Shown here: positions 50,544 to 59,697 of the stretch, piece by piece | Layout: each line of letters begins with the position of its first letter | Position numbering within the stretch: position 1 is the stretch's first letter | Assembly (NCBI RefSeq): GCF_028435365.1 | Contig: NZ_JAGTJJ010000001.1 | Span: 124,001-188,000 of the forward strand | DNA length: 64,000 bases | Source of the DNA: Polyangium jinanense | GTDB lineage: Bacteria; Myxococcota; Polyangia; Polyangiales; Polyangiaceae | Reading direction: 5' to 3' | Translations under genes and position numbers: made by a program | Notes under the pieces: model-generated | The model's input: the letters and a program-made list of their open reading frames with translations, nothing else | Told to the model about the DNA's origin: nothing | Database searches by the model: none

Positions 50544-51664
50544 GTCTTCTCCCACCGCGCGTCGATGCGGCCTTCGAGGTAGTTGCGCAGCGCCAGCACC
50601 GAGGCCCGGTTCAATTCGACGAACACCTCCGCGAAGCTCACGAGCCGGCTCCGGCGCAGCGTCGGGATGGCCGCGCCCGCGAAGGACAGCATGTAAAACG
50701 CGCCCTGCAGCGTCGCCGCCGCCTGGTAAAACGTCCCGGGGGCCAGCACGGACGACACGTACATCACACCGAGCGCATAAGGCACGAGCAGCCGGAACCA
50801 TTTGTGCGAGACGAACTGTACCCAGAGCGGGTTCTGCCACGGCACGAACAACCAGCGGTGCCGCACGAACGACTGGAAATTGCCGGTGAGCGTGCGAATC
50901 TTCCGTTTTCGCTCCCCGGCCACGTCCTCCTGCAGCTCGTCGTACATCACGGCCTGCGGCTCGAAGACCACGCGGCGGCCGCGGCGCGCGAGGTGCATCG
51001 GTTGCTCGAAATCGTCGAGCAGCGTGCCCGGTTCCAGGGGCGTGTAGTCCTCGCGCCGGATCGCATACAACGCGCCGGTGACGCCCACCGTCGAGGCGAA
51101 GCGGCTCTCCGCCTTGCGGATCCATTTCTCGTATCGCCAGTAAAGCCCGATGTGCGCCGCGGCCCGCGTCCTCGGATCGACATGCACGAGCTCTCCGCTC
51201 ACGGCCCCGACGCCGGGCTGCAGCAAGCGGGTCACGAGGTGCCGCAAAGCCCGCGGCTCGATCTGCTGGCGAACGTCCGCGAACACGACGATCGGGGTTT
51301 CCACGTGGGCCATCGCCACATTCAGCGCGTACGCCTTGCCCCGCCGCTCCGAATACCGCAGGAGCGTCACGTCGGGCTCGCGCCCGAGGATGGCCTCCGT
51401 CGCGTCCGTCGACCCATCCGAGACGAAAAGAAAATGCAGACGATCGGGCGGATAATCGAGCGCGCGGAGGTTTGCGAGCTTGGCCTTGATCCGCGCCGCC
51501 TCGTCATGGACCGCGATCACCACGGTGACGGCGGGCCATTCGCCCACGACGTCCGGATCGACGAGATCCTCGCGTCGAAATCGGGAAAGCGCCCAGATCC
51601 CGAGCGGATATCCGACGTAGGTGTACGCCACGAACGCAAATGCCAGCCAGAATAAGAAATCCAT
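50540..51664 (-). CDS. Processive family 2 glycosyltransferase, membrane protein
   Basis: 374 residues from the ATG at 51664. An N-terminal helix (MDFLFWLAFAFVAYTYVGYP) precedes the GT2 catalytic domain: VTVVIAVHDEAARIKAKLAN, FVSDGSTDAT, the metal/UDP motif region VVFADVRQQIEP, the acceptor-side LLDDFEQP, and the RKIRTLTGNFQ helix near the Q/R-x-x-R-W position of polysaccharide synthases. Two or three C-terminal helices (LVPYALGVMYVSSVL; AFYMLSFAGAAIP) anchor it. This layout resembles poly-N-acetylglucosamine/hyaluronan-type synthases. With the coupled deacetylase, a partly deacetylated amino-sugar exopolysaccharide is a reasonable guess, unproven. Confidence 0.9.
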   Translation of the reverse strand: MDFLFWLAFAFVAYTYVGYPLGIWALSRFRREDLVDPDVVGEWPAVTVVIAVHDEAARIKAKLANLRALDYPPDRLHFLFVSDGSTDATEAILGREPDVTLLRYSERRGKAYALNVAMAHVETPIVVFADVRQQIEPRALRHLVTRLLQPGVGAVSGELVHVDPRTRAAAHIGLYWRYEKWIRKAESRFASTVGVTGALYAIRREDYTPLEPGTLLDDFEQPMHLARRGRRVVFEPQAVMYDELQEDVAGERKRKIRTLTGNFQSFVRHRWLFVPWQNPLWVQFVSHKWFRLLVPYALGVMYVSSVLAPGTFYQAAATLQGAFYMLSFAGAAIPTLRRSRLVSFAEVFVELNRASVLALRNYLEGRIDARWEKT

Positions 51665-51743
51665 GGCCCGCGCCCCCGATCCGCACGTATCTCTAGCGTC
51701 CCGCGTAGGCAGGCGCACCTCGCTTTGAAGTCCAAATATCTGC

Positions 51744-53243
51744 TCAGCGAAGCTCGACGAGATCGCCGTCCGAAGGAGCGACCTCGACGATCCGCGCGCC
51801 CTCGGCGCCGCGTACCTCCACCTTCGTAACGGATTCACAGGCCCCGTCCGTGCACCGGCCGAGCGCGCATTTTCCCTGCTTGCACGGCCCCGCGCCCTTC
51901 GATGGGATCGTGATCCACAAAGGCGAGACGCCGAGCTTCTTGCCCCCGACGAATACATCCAATCCCGGCGGATCCGTCCGCAGCTCGATCACTGTTTTTC
52001 CGGCCGTGACATTGGGCCTCGGCCCCTTCGCCTTTACGAGCTCCGGCGGGGGCGGAGGTGGCGCGGGGATCGGCGGCGGCTCAGGAAGGACGGGCGGCGC
52101 GACGACCTCGATCCGGGACTCCGGGACGGGGGGCGGCGGCGGCGCCGTTTGTCCGAGGAGGTTTGCCCCGACGAGCGCGGCCGGCACCGAGACGCCCCCG
52201 AGCACGGCGCCGCCCACCCGCCACGGCGAGACGGGATACCGAGGCGCATGCACCCGCCGGTCCGTCCCGAAAACCCAGAACGTTCGCGTTTCCTTGCCCC
52301 AGCGATAACGCGCCTCGTACACAGGCACCGCGCGCACGACGAGCCGCTGACCGTGGAGTTTTTCGTTTTCCGGAAACACGTGCGAGGCAATAAGCGCGTT
52401 CGCCGCCACCTCGACGTCCGCGTTCACCCTCGTAAAGGCTCCGCGATACGGACCGGCCCCGCCCTCCCCGCCGCGCCCCGGCTCGATGCGAGCCTCTTCC
52501 TCGCTGTGGATCACGTCCCCGCCGGCGAGCCCCACGAGCTCGTCCGGCAGATCCGTCTTCTCGATTTGCCGCGAATTCGTGCGCGTCGACCAGCACACGT
52601 GCACACGCCGGAAATGACAGAGCCGTCCGAGCCCCGCGCAGGGGCCGCACGTAACCTTCCCGCTGCCGCCGCACGTCGCGCACGTCACGCGCCCGCTGCC
52701 CCAGCACCCCGAGCAGGTCGACGTGTACGTCTCGGTCCGCGTCGACGTATTGCCCTGCGCATCCGTCTCCGTGGTGGTGCGCGTCTCCGTGGTCCGGCCG
52801 TCGCCGCCGCAGTGCGAGCAGATCACGCGCCCGCCGCCGCTGCACGTGCTGCACGTGACGCGGCCGGCGCCGGTGCATCGATAGCACGTGCGCACCTCGT
52901 CGGTGTGCGGCACGCGCACGATGACGCGGTGCTCCTGCGTGAAAAGCGGCGGCATTTGAAGGAGGATCTCCCAGGGCCCCGGCGCCCGCCCGTTCGCGGG
53001 ACCGTCGACGGGTCCGCCGGCGTACGGCTCGTGTGTCTCCTCCGGGACGCGCGTCTCCGTGTACGATTGAAACACCACGTCGAATGCGCCGCTGCGCTCG
53101 AACGAGGTCACGTCGAGCCGCGCCGCGAGCCCACGCCGCCCCCATGTCGTGGTGCGAACGTGTTGCTCCAGAAAGAGGCGCGCGTCTTCGAGCGTGAGCG
53201 CGCCGGGGGACGTGGGCGAGGTCGCGGCGGGAGCGTCGTTCAT
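51744..53243 (-). CDS. SSUH2-like protein with DnaJ-type zinc fingers and PEGA-like C-terminus
   Basis: 499 residues from the ATG at 53243; the frame is open to 53756 but the extra part is basic and lies antisense to the next gene. Residues ~85-190 contain CxxCxGxG-type motifs: CYRCTGAG, CSTCSGGG, CSHCGGDG, CSGCWGSG, CATCGGSG, CGPCAGLG, as in the Cys-rich region of DnaJ and of SSUH2 proteins; the FTQEHRVIVRVPHTDEVRTC segment supports SSUH2. A hydrophobic helix (~340-360, GGAVLGGVSVPAALVGANLL) and a Pro-rich spacer lead to a PEGA-like module (VIELRTDPPGLDVFVGGKKL) and a small Cys knot (CKQGKCALGRC). There is no J-domain. Function unknown. Confidence 0.78.
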   Translation of the reverse strand: MNDAPAATSPTSPGALTLEDARLFLEQHVRTTTWGRRGLAARLDVTSFERSGAFDVVFQSYTETRVPEETHEPYAGGPVDGPANGRAPGPWEILLQMPPLFTQEHRVIVRVPHTDEVRTCYRCTGAGRVTCSTCSGGGRVICSHCGGDGRTTETRTTTETDAQGNTSTRTETYTSTCSGCWGSGRVTCATCGGSGKVTCGPCAGLGRLCHFRRVHVCWSTRTNSRQIEKTDLPDELVGLAGGDVIHSEEEARIEPGRGGEGGAGPYRGAFTRVNADVEVAANALIASHVFPENEKLHGQRLVVRAVPVYEARYRWGKETRTFWVFGTDRRVHAPRYPVSPWRVGGAVLGGVSVPAALVGANLLGQTAPPPPPVPESRIEVVAPPVLPEPPPIPAPPPPPPELVKAKGPRPNVTAGKTVIELRTDPPGLDVFVGGKKLGVSPLWITIPSKGAGPCKQGKCALGRCTDGACESVTKVEVRGAEGARIVEVAPSDGDLVELR

Positions 53244-53322
53244 CGGACTCCGGGAGCCGAGTCTACCCGAGCCGCCTTGGCAACGCACCGACATCGCTGT
53301 AACGTCGACGCGCGCGCAAACG

Positions 53323-54075
53323 ATGGCTTTCTGGATCCGGCAAGACCAATTCGACGTGCTGGAACGCGACGTCGGCATCGCGGAGCTCCAGCGGGACGTG
53401 ATCCGCCGGCTCGGCGAACGCTCGCCCGGCTGCTTCGCCATCGTGCCGGAGCGCGCGATCGCCGCGGTGACGCGGCTCGGCGTGGAGCGCGCCGCGCGCC
53501 GTGGGCTCACCCGCGTGGGGCCGGTGCGGCTCTTCGTCGAGACGATGATCCTTTTTGGCTCTGCCTTCGACGACGACCCGCTCTTTCCCTGGGCCGAAGC
53601 CGTGCTCGCCGAGGCGCACCCGACGCAAGCCCAGAAGGCCGATCGCCTGCACGACGCCATGATGGAGTACCTCCGCGCCGTGCCCGGAATCGGCCAGGAG
53701 CGCACGCTCGCGGCGATGCGACGGTTCGAGCCGATCGCCACGCGCGCGCTCTCCATGGACGTCGCGCCCGAGGCGATGCGCGCGGTGATCCTGCAGGAGA
53801 CGCGCGCGCTTTTCCCCGAGCGGCTCGACTACCTCGGGCCCGAAGGCGAGGCCAAGGCCGCCGACCAGTGGGCCTCGCTCGCGCAAGCCCACGGATGTCG
53901 CGGCGGCGCGGCCGTCGTCTACGCGCTCCTCGCATGCCTGCTCGGGCACGGCTTCGCGACCGATCCGCTCTTTGCCTGGGCGGACACGTTGCTCCGCGGG
54001 GGCGACATGCAGGCGATCGTGAGCGAGGCAGGGCTTTATTGCGAGCGGATCCTCCGCTTCATGCACAAGGAGTGA
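53323..54075 (+). CDS. Hypothetical protein paired with a SleB-like hydrolase
   Basis: 250 residues from the ATG at 53323, divergent from the SSUH2-like gene. It is all-helical in appearance, with no signal peptide or membrane helix; segments include RQDQFDVLERDVGIAELQRD, RLFVETMILFGSAFDDDPLF and LACLLGHGFATDPLFAWADT, the last two perhaps an internal repeat of a G-x-x-F-x-x-D-P-L-F-x-W-A motif. Only 5 bp separate it from the SleB-like gene, so the two are co-expressed. In comparable arrangements a cytoplasmic partner serves as chaperone, adaptor or immunity protein for a secreted hydrolase. No family recognised. Confidence 0.7.
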   Translation: MAFWIRQDQFDVLERDVGIAELQRDVIRRLGERSPGCFAIVPERAIAAVTRLGVERAARRGLTRVGPVRLFVETMILFGSAFDDDPLFPWAEAVLAEAHPTQAQKADRLHDAMMEYLRAVPGIGQERTLAAMRRFEPIATRALSMDVAPEAMRAVILQETRALFPERLDYLGPEGEAKAADQWASLAQAHGCRGGAAVVYALLACLLGHGFATDPLFAWADTLLRGGDMQAIVSEAGLYCERILRFMHKE

Positions 54076-54080
54076 TTGCG

Positions 54081-54905
54081 ATGGGATTTCCGGGCGGAGG
54101 CACACCGGAGAAGGCCTCGTCGAGCGGAGAAGCGGACTCGAAGCAGGTCTCGTCGCCGGACGAGGGCAGCGCGGTCAAGCCGTGCCCCTGCGATCCGGAA
54201 AAGACGATGAGCCCGCAGATGAAGGCCGACATCGCCGCGGTCAACGCGAAGCTCGACACGGCCATCACGAACAACCAGAACAACTACGATTCGAAGGTCG
54301 CGTCCTACAAGAAGAAGGGCTGGCCGACCGAGGGCGATCCGAACCTCGAGAACATCAAGCGGCGCGGCGAGGAGCTCAAGCAACGCAAGAAGGAGCTGAA
54401 CGACAAGATCAACGAGTGCGCCTGCCACGGCGACGGTCTCATGAACCTGGCGAACGTCGTGTACAACGAGGCGGGCTCGCACAGCATGAACGCGAAGACG
54501 GCCGTGGCCTACGCGTACATGAACCGCACGAAGGGCGTCCCACGCGCGCCGAACAATGCCGCCGAGATCTCGCATTACAAATCGATCGGGACGCGCGCCC
54601 AGGGCATGAACGACAGCAACGCCGGGCTCTTCGCGAAACAGATGACGGAGTCGATCGAGGCCGCCTGCCGCAGGCTCCGCGACAAGGATCCGGCGAAGAA
54701 CGATCCGACGAACGGCTCGACGCACTGGGTGAGCCCCGACGCGCTGCCGAGCTCGGCCAACGGCTGCAGGAACGGCTACTTCGCGAACGAAGGTCGCTGC
54801 TTCCCCACCTGGACGGACAAACGCTGGGAGCCCGGCGTCAAGGAGACACTCGCCGAGGGCGTGCGCCGCGGCGAGTTCGTCTTCTACAACGGCGTCCGGT
54901 ACTGA
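54081..54905 (+). CDS. SleB-like cell-wall hydrolase domain protein, possible exported effector
   Basis: 274 residues, no classical signal peptide. The first ~50 residues are Gly/Ser-rich, followed by a Cys pair (KPCPCDPEKT) and a coiled-coil region (~50-110, ending INECACHGDG). The C-terminal ~150 residues resemble cell-wall hydrolase 2/SleB: LANVVYNEAGSHSMNAKTAV carries the expected catalytic Glu (Y-x-E-A-x-G pattern), then AYAYMNRTKGVPR, and GSTHWVSP with a final FVFYN, like the G-A-T-H-Y and F-Y ends of the family. A muramidase or lytic transglycosylase activity on peptidoglycan is inferred. The lack of a signal peptide suggests specialised secretion. Ends 4 bp from the convergent monooxygenase gene. 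Confidence 0.72.
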   Translation: MGFPGGGTPEKASSSGEADSKQVSSPDEGSAVKPCPCDPEKTMSPQMKADIAAVNAKLDTAITNNQNNYDSKVASYKKKGWPTEGDPNLENIKRRGEELKQRKKELNDKINECACHGDGLMNLANVVYNEAGSHSMNAKTAVAYAYMNRTKGVPRAPNNAAEISHYKSIGTRAQGMNDSNAGLFAKQMTESIEAACRRLRDKDPAKNDPTNGSTHWVSPDALPSSANGCRNGYFANEGRCFPTWTDKRWEPGVKETLAEGVRRGEFVFYNGVRY

Positions 54906-54908
54906 AAT

Positions 54909-56585
54909 TCAAACGATGAGGCGGTCAAGCCACGCCGCGAGCTTTTCCTCGTCCGCCGGCTGGCTGCGATAGCCGACGTAACCGTCGGGTCGCACCATGT
55001 AAATGCACTCGGAGCGCGCTCCGAAGCGCCGGTGCAATTCGCCGTCCGGATCGAGCAGGACGGGCACGGCCGCGGGCAAGGCCGTGGGGACCTCGGACCC
55101 GGGGACGATGACATACGCACGCACGCGCTCGCCGAGCCGCGCACGCGCCGCGTTCACGACGCGCCCGAGCCGCTCGTAGCCCTCGTTCGTCGCGGCCGCG
55201 CCGTCGAAGCAAAGCAGCGTGTGCTCCGTGCCGCGAAGGAGGTTGTGCAGCGTGTCGCTTCCGACCGGCATGTCCGGCACACGCGCCCCCGGCGCGGGGC
55301 CGTCGCCGAAATGGATCCAGTCCGACAAACCCGGGCGCTCGTCCGCGCCGGTGACGCGGATGTTCCACAAGGACGATTGATCCTGCCCAACGATCGGGCT
55401 CTTCGGATAGGCGACCTCGATCTGCGACACGGTCCGCCCCGCGCGCTCTTTCACGAAGCCGAGGCTCGTCACGAAGTTCATGAGGTGGTTCCGGATCCCG
55501 ATCGTGAGCGGACTCTTCAGCGCCAGCGCCGTCTGAAGCCCGCGCGTGCTCACGTCCGTGAAGCGCAACGTCTCCGCGGCGACGGGGCGCCGCTCGGCCT
55601 CGTACGAATCGAGAAGCGCGTCCTTCGCCACGCCGCGCGCCACGAGCGCGAGCTTCCAGGCGAGGTTGTACGCGTCCTGGATCCCCATGTTCATCCCCTG
55701 CCCGCCCGCCGGGCTGTGAATATGCGCCGCGTCACCGGCGAGGAACACGCGGCCGACGCGGTAATGCGGGACGATGCGGCAATGAATGCGGAAATCGATC
55801 ATCCACGCGGGATCCCCGAGGGACGAACCCGCGGGGCCGCGCTCCTTCAGCAGCGCCTGAAACGACGAAAGCTCGACGGGGCGATCATCGTCGGGGTCGA
55901 CGAACGTGAGCATGCGATACCGCCCCTCGCCCGGCAGCGGGAAGAAGCCGAGCATGCCGTTCGGGCCGAGAAAAATCGCGATCTCGTCCTCGTGCACCGC
56001 GACCGGGAGATCGACGCGGACGTCGGCCTGCATGATGCGCACGTCGTACGTCGAGCCCTCGAACGGCAGATCGAGCGTCTTGCGGACCGTGCTGTGCGAG
56101 CCGTCGCAGCCGAGCAGATACGGCACGCGCACCTCCTCGACCCACCCGTCCTCCGCGGCGAGCGCGGCCGTCACGCCGCCCTCGTCCTGCGAAAAACCCT
56201 GGAGCTTGACCTTGCGCTCGACCTTGATGCCGTGCACGCGTTCGAGGTGCTCGGCGAGCACGAGCTCGGTCTCGCGCTGCGACAGGCTCAGCAAATAGGG
56301 ATACGGCGAGTCGATTCCGCCGATCTCGACCCGCGCGATACGCTCGAGCGCGGGCGTCATGACGCGCGCGCCCGCGACCTGCCGGCCGCGCTCGAGGATG
56401 GGGTCGACCACGCCCATGTCGTGAAAACATTCGAGGGTGCGAGCGTGGATGATTTGCGCTTTCGACCAGATCGAAGGGCCTTCGCCCTGGTCGATGATCC
56501 GGCACGCGAGACCGTGCCGCGAGAGCTCCGCCGCCATCACGAGCCCCACCGGGCCCGCCCCCACCACGAGCGCATCCAACGCCAT
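54909..56585 (-). CDS. FAD-dependent aromatic monooxygenase (PheA/TfdB family)
   Basis: 558 residues. The FAD Rossmann motif is LVVGAGPVGLVMAAELSRHG at the N-terminus; the DG motif is GCDGSHSTVRKTLDL (~160-175); the GD motif is VFLAGDAAHIHSPAGGQGMN (~285-305). The C-terminal ~150 residues form a thioredoxin-like domain without active-site cysteines (HTLLCFDGAAATNEGYER), as in phenol 2-monooxygenase and polyketide-tailoring hydroxylases such as PgaE/RdmE. It would hydroxylate an aromatic or polyketide ring using NAD(P)H and O2. No biosynthetic cluster is adjacent, so the substrate is open. Confidence 0.92.
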   Translation of the reverse strand: MALDALVVGAGPVGLVMAAELSRHGLACRIIDQGEGPSIWSKAQIIHARTLECFHDMGVVDPILERGRQVAGARVMTPALERIARVEIGGIDSPYPYLLSLSQRETELVLAEHLERVHGIKVERKVKLQGFSQDEGGVTAALAAEDGWVEEVRVPYLLGCDGSHSTVRKTLDLPFEGSTYDVRIMQADVRVDLPVAVHEDEIAIFLGPNGMLGFFPLPGEGRYRMLTFVDPDDDRPVELSSFQALLKERGPAGSSLGDPAWMIDFRIHCRIVPHYRVGRVFLAGDAAHIHSPAGGQGMNMGIQDAYNLAWKLALVARGVAKDALLDSYEAERRPVAAETLRFTDVSTRGLQTALALKSPLTIGIRNHLMNFVTSLGFVKERAGRTVSQIEVAYPKSPIVGQDQSSLWNIRVTGADERPGLSDWIHFGDGPAPGARVPDMPVGSDTLHNLLRGTEHTLLCFDGAAATNEGYERLGRVVNAARARLGERVRAYVIVPGSEVPTALPAAVPVLLDPDGELHRRFGARSECIYMVRPDGYVGYRSQPADEEKLAAWLDRLIV

Positions 56586-56674
56586 CGCCGCTCCCTCCGT
56601 TCGCCGCGCCGAACGCCGCGGCCCTCCGGCATCATACTAGGAAATCGGCCTCTTCGAGGGGTAGGATTCACACG

Positions 56675-57916
56675 ATGCAGGAACGGAAGGACTTCGGGGA
56701 TGCCCTCGTGAAGGCCGCGCGCGCGCCGATCCAGGCCGCGAACGCGCGCCTCGGCGAGGGGGCGATCGGCGAGGGGATCGCCGCGCTCTCGAAGGCCGAT
56801 CTGCTCGCCGGCCTGCGGCAGGGCATCGAGAACGCCGCGGCGGTCTTCAAGCTCCGAAACGTCGACGTCGAAGCGCTGCTGCCGTGGGATGCGCTCTTGC
56901 CCACGCTCGATCGCCTGGAGGCCGCCCAGATCGCCGCGCTGCGCGCCGTGCAACAGCACATGGCCACGGTGGGCGGGCCGCTCTCGGGCCCCACGCGAGG
57001 AGCGCCCTTCGACGCGCGAAAGCAGACCGGCGCCGAGGCGCTCTTCAAGGTCGCGAAGCGGTTCGCGGCCGATCCGAGGGTCTGCGGGCCCATCGAGCTC
57101 TTCGGCACGGAGGTCTCCGGGTGGGAGACGCTCGTCTCGCAGTGCGGCGATCGGCTCGAATCGAGCCCGCTGCACACGCGGTATGCGCGGCGGAAAATCC
57201 TCGTCCGCTCGGCGCTCGTGATCGTCATCCTCGGATCGTTCTCGGTCGCGGGGCGATCGGCCTACAAGACGAAGCAAATCGAGCACGCGCGCGCCCGCGT
57301 CGACGCCGCGCTTCGCGCCGAGGATCCGTGCGCGGTCGAGAAGCTCGCGCCCGAGGACATCACGCTCGCGACGCCGGAGCAGGTCACGGGCGAGAAATCG
57401 CGCCTCGAAGCCTGCGCGTCTGGGCGGGCCCGCGCTCGGTACGTCGCGGCTTGCGAGACGCTCGCGAAGAACTTCGATGCGGGCAAGCTCTCGGCGGACG
57501 ATCTCGCGGTCGCCAAGGAGGCGGCGCCGCGCCTCGAACGCGCGCAGAAGCGCGAGCTCGGCGTCGAGGATCTGCTCGCGACGCCGAAGGACATGCCTTG
57601 CCAGGACAGCCCGTCGAAGGACCGGTTCTTCGGGACATACGCGGCGGCGGCGGCGGATTCGAAGAAGGTGTGGACCGAGGCGACACGCGTCTCCGACGAC
57701 CTGCGCGACGCGCTCCGCGGCAAGGACGTTTCCACGAAGCCGTACCGGGACGAACTCACCCGGCGCGCCGAGCCAGCGGCGGCAAAGGCGATCCTGAGCG
57801 GAAAACCCGAGGACATGGAGCTCGGCCAGAAGCTCTGCGACTTCGCGGCGTCGTTCGGGATCGAGCGCGGGAAAAAATGCACGGGGCTCGCGGCGGTCCT
57901 GGCGAAGAAGCGGTGA
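56675..57916 (+). CDS. Single-pass membrane protein of unknown function
   Basis: 413 residues. The N-terminal ~170 residues are helical and soluble, with LPWDALLPTLDRLEAAQIAA and a Gly-rich loop. One membrane helix follows at about residues 173-195 (ILVRSALVIVILGSFSVAGR). The remainder is a charged, mostly helical periplasmic or cytoplasmic part containing several Cys (ACETLAKNFDAGKLSADD, DMPCQDSPSKD, CDFAASFGIERGKKC). Topology is uncertain. Its stop overlaps the GTG start of the next gene (GTGA, 57913-57916), so the two proteins are co-translated and probably function together. No family recognised. Confidence 0.72.
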   Translation: MQERKDFGDALVKAARAPIQAANARLGEGAIGEGIAALSKADLLAGLRQGIENAAAVFKLRNVDVEALLPWDALLPTLDRLEAAQIAALRAVQQHMATVGGPLSGPTRGAPFDARKQTGAEALFKVAKRFAADPRVCGPIELFGTEVSGWETLVSQCGDRLESSPLHTRYARRKILVRSALVIVILGSFSVAGRSAYKTKQIEHARARVDAALRAEDPCAVEKLAPEDITLATPEQVTGEKSRLEACASGRARARYVAACETLAKNFDAGKLSADDLAVAKEAAPRLERAQKRELGVEDLLATPKDMPCQDSPSKDRFFGTYAAAAADSKKVWTEATRVSDDLRDALRGKDVSTKPYRDELTRRAEPAAAKAILSGKPEDMELGQKLCDFAASFGIERGKKCTGLAAVLAKKR

Positions 57917-59607
57917 GAGAGAGGCTTGCCTTGAACCTCGAACGATTCTGCCTGGCCCATCCGGGCGCTTTCTTGATTCCGGCCGAACACCTCGACGAGG
58001 GCTCCGTCTCGGCCGACGTGCGGACGCTGCTCCGCGAGGGGCGTGGTTTGTCGGAGGAGCAGATCGCTCTGTTCGAGCGCGGCTACCGGCTCTACCGCGA
58101 GCGCGCGGCCTCGCTGCACGCCCGCGCGCCGGGATCGTGGCTGCCGCCGCGCAAGGCGAACGTCCTCTTCATCACGGATCCCTCGCGCGTCCGGCCGTAC
58201 AGCGCGCCTTTCCTCGGCGTCACGTGGACCCTGTACGCGTCGGACCTCGATCCCGCGCGCTCGCACGAGGAGTTCGTCTGTTATCAGATCTTCCACGTCG
58301 AGCGCCTCGCCTTCCTCAAGGCCCTGCGCGCGGCCGTCTGCTTCAATCTGAGTTACTTCCTCACGCGGACCGAGGACGAACTGCACGATTTCTCCCGCGC
58401 CGCCTCGCGCTCGACGCGGCCCGACGCTCCGGCCTTCGTGGCCCTCGCCCGCGCGCTGCACTGGATCCGGACGCTTTATCACCTCCCGCTGCGCGAGCCG
58501 CCCGCCGAAACGAGTGAGCCGCTCGGCCACGTCGACGGCGCGGATCTTTTGATCCCCAAGGGAACACGTCCGGACCTGCTCGCCCTCTTCGGCGCGTTCG
58601 ACGCCGCGGCGCGCGAGATGGAAACGGCATTCCTCGCGGCGCAGGCACCTCGGGCAGCAGGACAAGAGGCGGTCGATTCCGTGTGCGTTTTCCTTTCGGA
58701 GGAGCGCCCGGACGTCCTCGTCGTGGAGCCGCCCGACCGTGTGGTGTATCGGCCGGAGGACGGGACAAACCTCGAGGAAGTCCGCAAAGCGCTCGCGCCC
58801 CTCGCCTCCGTGCGCGCGGCCGAGGGCTTGCGCGAGGATCTCCGGCTCGCGAGCGACAAGAGCCGCGCCGTGCTCGCGACGCTCCGGGATCCCGACGTGC
58901 TGTTTCGGACGAGCGCGGAGGTGGATCTCGAAGGCGGCGTGTACGTGCGGGCAGATCTGCGCCGCATCGTGTACGAGCTGCGCCAGCCCGGTTTCGATCC
59001 ACTCCGCGAGGAAGGGCCGCCGTACCATCGGCAGCTCCTCGCGGCCCGCGTGGTCCACGAATGGGGCCACCTCGTGCACGAGGCCGGCCTCGTGCGTATC
59101 CCCGAGGCGCGAATGCCCGAATACGCCGAGGCCCTCGCGGCGCTCGAAACGAGCTGGGACGTGCTCGTCGCCGCCATGCCCGCGCGCCTCGAAGACGACG
59201 TGAAAAGCGAACTCGACGAGCTCGGCGCCGATCCTTCCCACCCCGGGCGCGCGCTCGCCCGGGTCATGCTCACGCGGATCGCCGATTACGCATCCAACGT
59301 GTTTTTCCGGAGCTACCTTCAGAGCGAGGAGCTCGAATCGTACGTCCGGACGAACGTGCGCCACCACCTGAACGAGGACCTCGGCCCGCTCGCGCAGCTC
59401 GCCAGGCACGCGGTGGAGGTGCAGTACCTCGGGCTCGCGTCGTTCCGGGACCCGATCCGTTACTTCCTGGATACGTCTTACTTCGAGGCGTACTTCGTCC
59501 GGACCGGGGTGTTTTCCGAAGAGCATGTGCGGGCGCTCTTCGCGGCGACGGCGCGGCTCTGCGCCTGCTACGAGCTCGACCACGCGGCGTTCGTCGACAT
59601 GCCTTGA
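57913..59607 (+). CDS. Large protein with an HExxH motif, putative metalloprotease-like
   Basis: 564 residues from a GTG at 57913; a TTG at 57931 is possible. No signal peptide or clear membrane helix. The centre is alpha/beta, with LLFITDPSRV-like beta-strands near the N-terminus. At about residues 378-388 the sequence VVHEWGHLVHEAGLV contains HExxH (HEWGH) followed by a further His, and ~55 residues later SELDELGADPSH could supply the third, Glu/Asp, ligand of a gluzincin-type site. The C-terminal ~130 residues are helical and aromatic. It is translationally coupled to the membrane protein. Peptidase activity is inferred from the motif only. Confidence 0.72.
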   Translation: MRERLALNLERFCLAHPGAFLIPAEHLDEGSVSADVRTLLREGRGLSEEQIALFERGYRLYRERAASLHARAPGSWLPPRKANVLFITDPSRVRPYSAPFLGVTWTLYASDLDPARSHEEFVCYQIFHVERLAFLKALRAAVCFNLSYFLTRTEDELHDFSRAASRSTRPDAPAFVALARALHWIRTLYHLPLREPPAETSEPLGHVDGADLLIPKGTRPDLLALFGAFDAAAREMETAFLAAQAPRAAGQEAVDSVCVFLSEERPDVLVVEPPDRVVYRPEDGTNLEEVRKALAPLASVRAAEGLREDLRLASDKSRAVLATLRDPDVLFRTSAEVDLEGGVYVRADLRRIVYELRQPGFDPLREEGPPYHRQLLAARVVHEWGHLVHEAGLVRIPEARMPEYAEALAALETSWDVLVAAMPARLEDDVKSELDELGADPSHPGRALARVMLTRIADYASNVFFRSYLQSEELESYVRTNVRHHLNEDLGPLAQLARHAVEVQYLGLASFRDPIRYFLDTSYFEAYFVRTGVFSEEHVRALFAATARLCACYELDHAAFVDMP

Positions 59608-59697
59608 TCCTCGGGCTGGCTGTCGCTCGCGAAAATGCAAATCGCATTCGCAAAGATAGGAGATCCAGACACGCCGTGATTTGGCTAGGGGTCGCGC

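Noticed and set aside
53244..53756. 171-codon extension of the SSUH2-like gene
   Set aside because: Antisense to the gene at 53323 and strongly Arg/Ser-rich; the ATG at 53243 begins the plausible protein.
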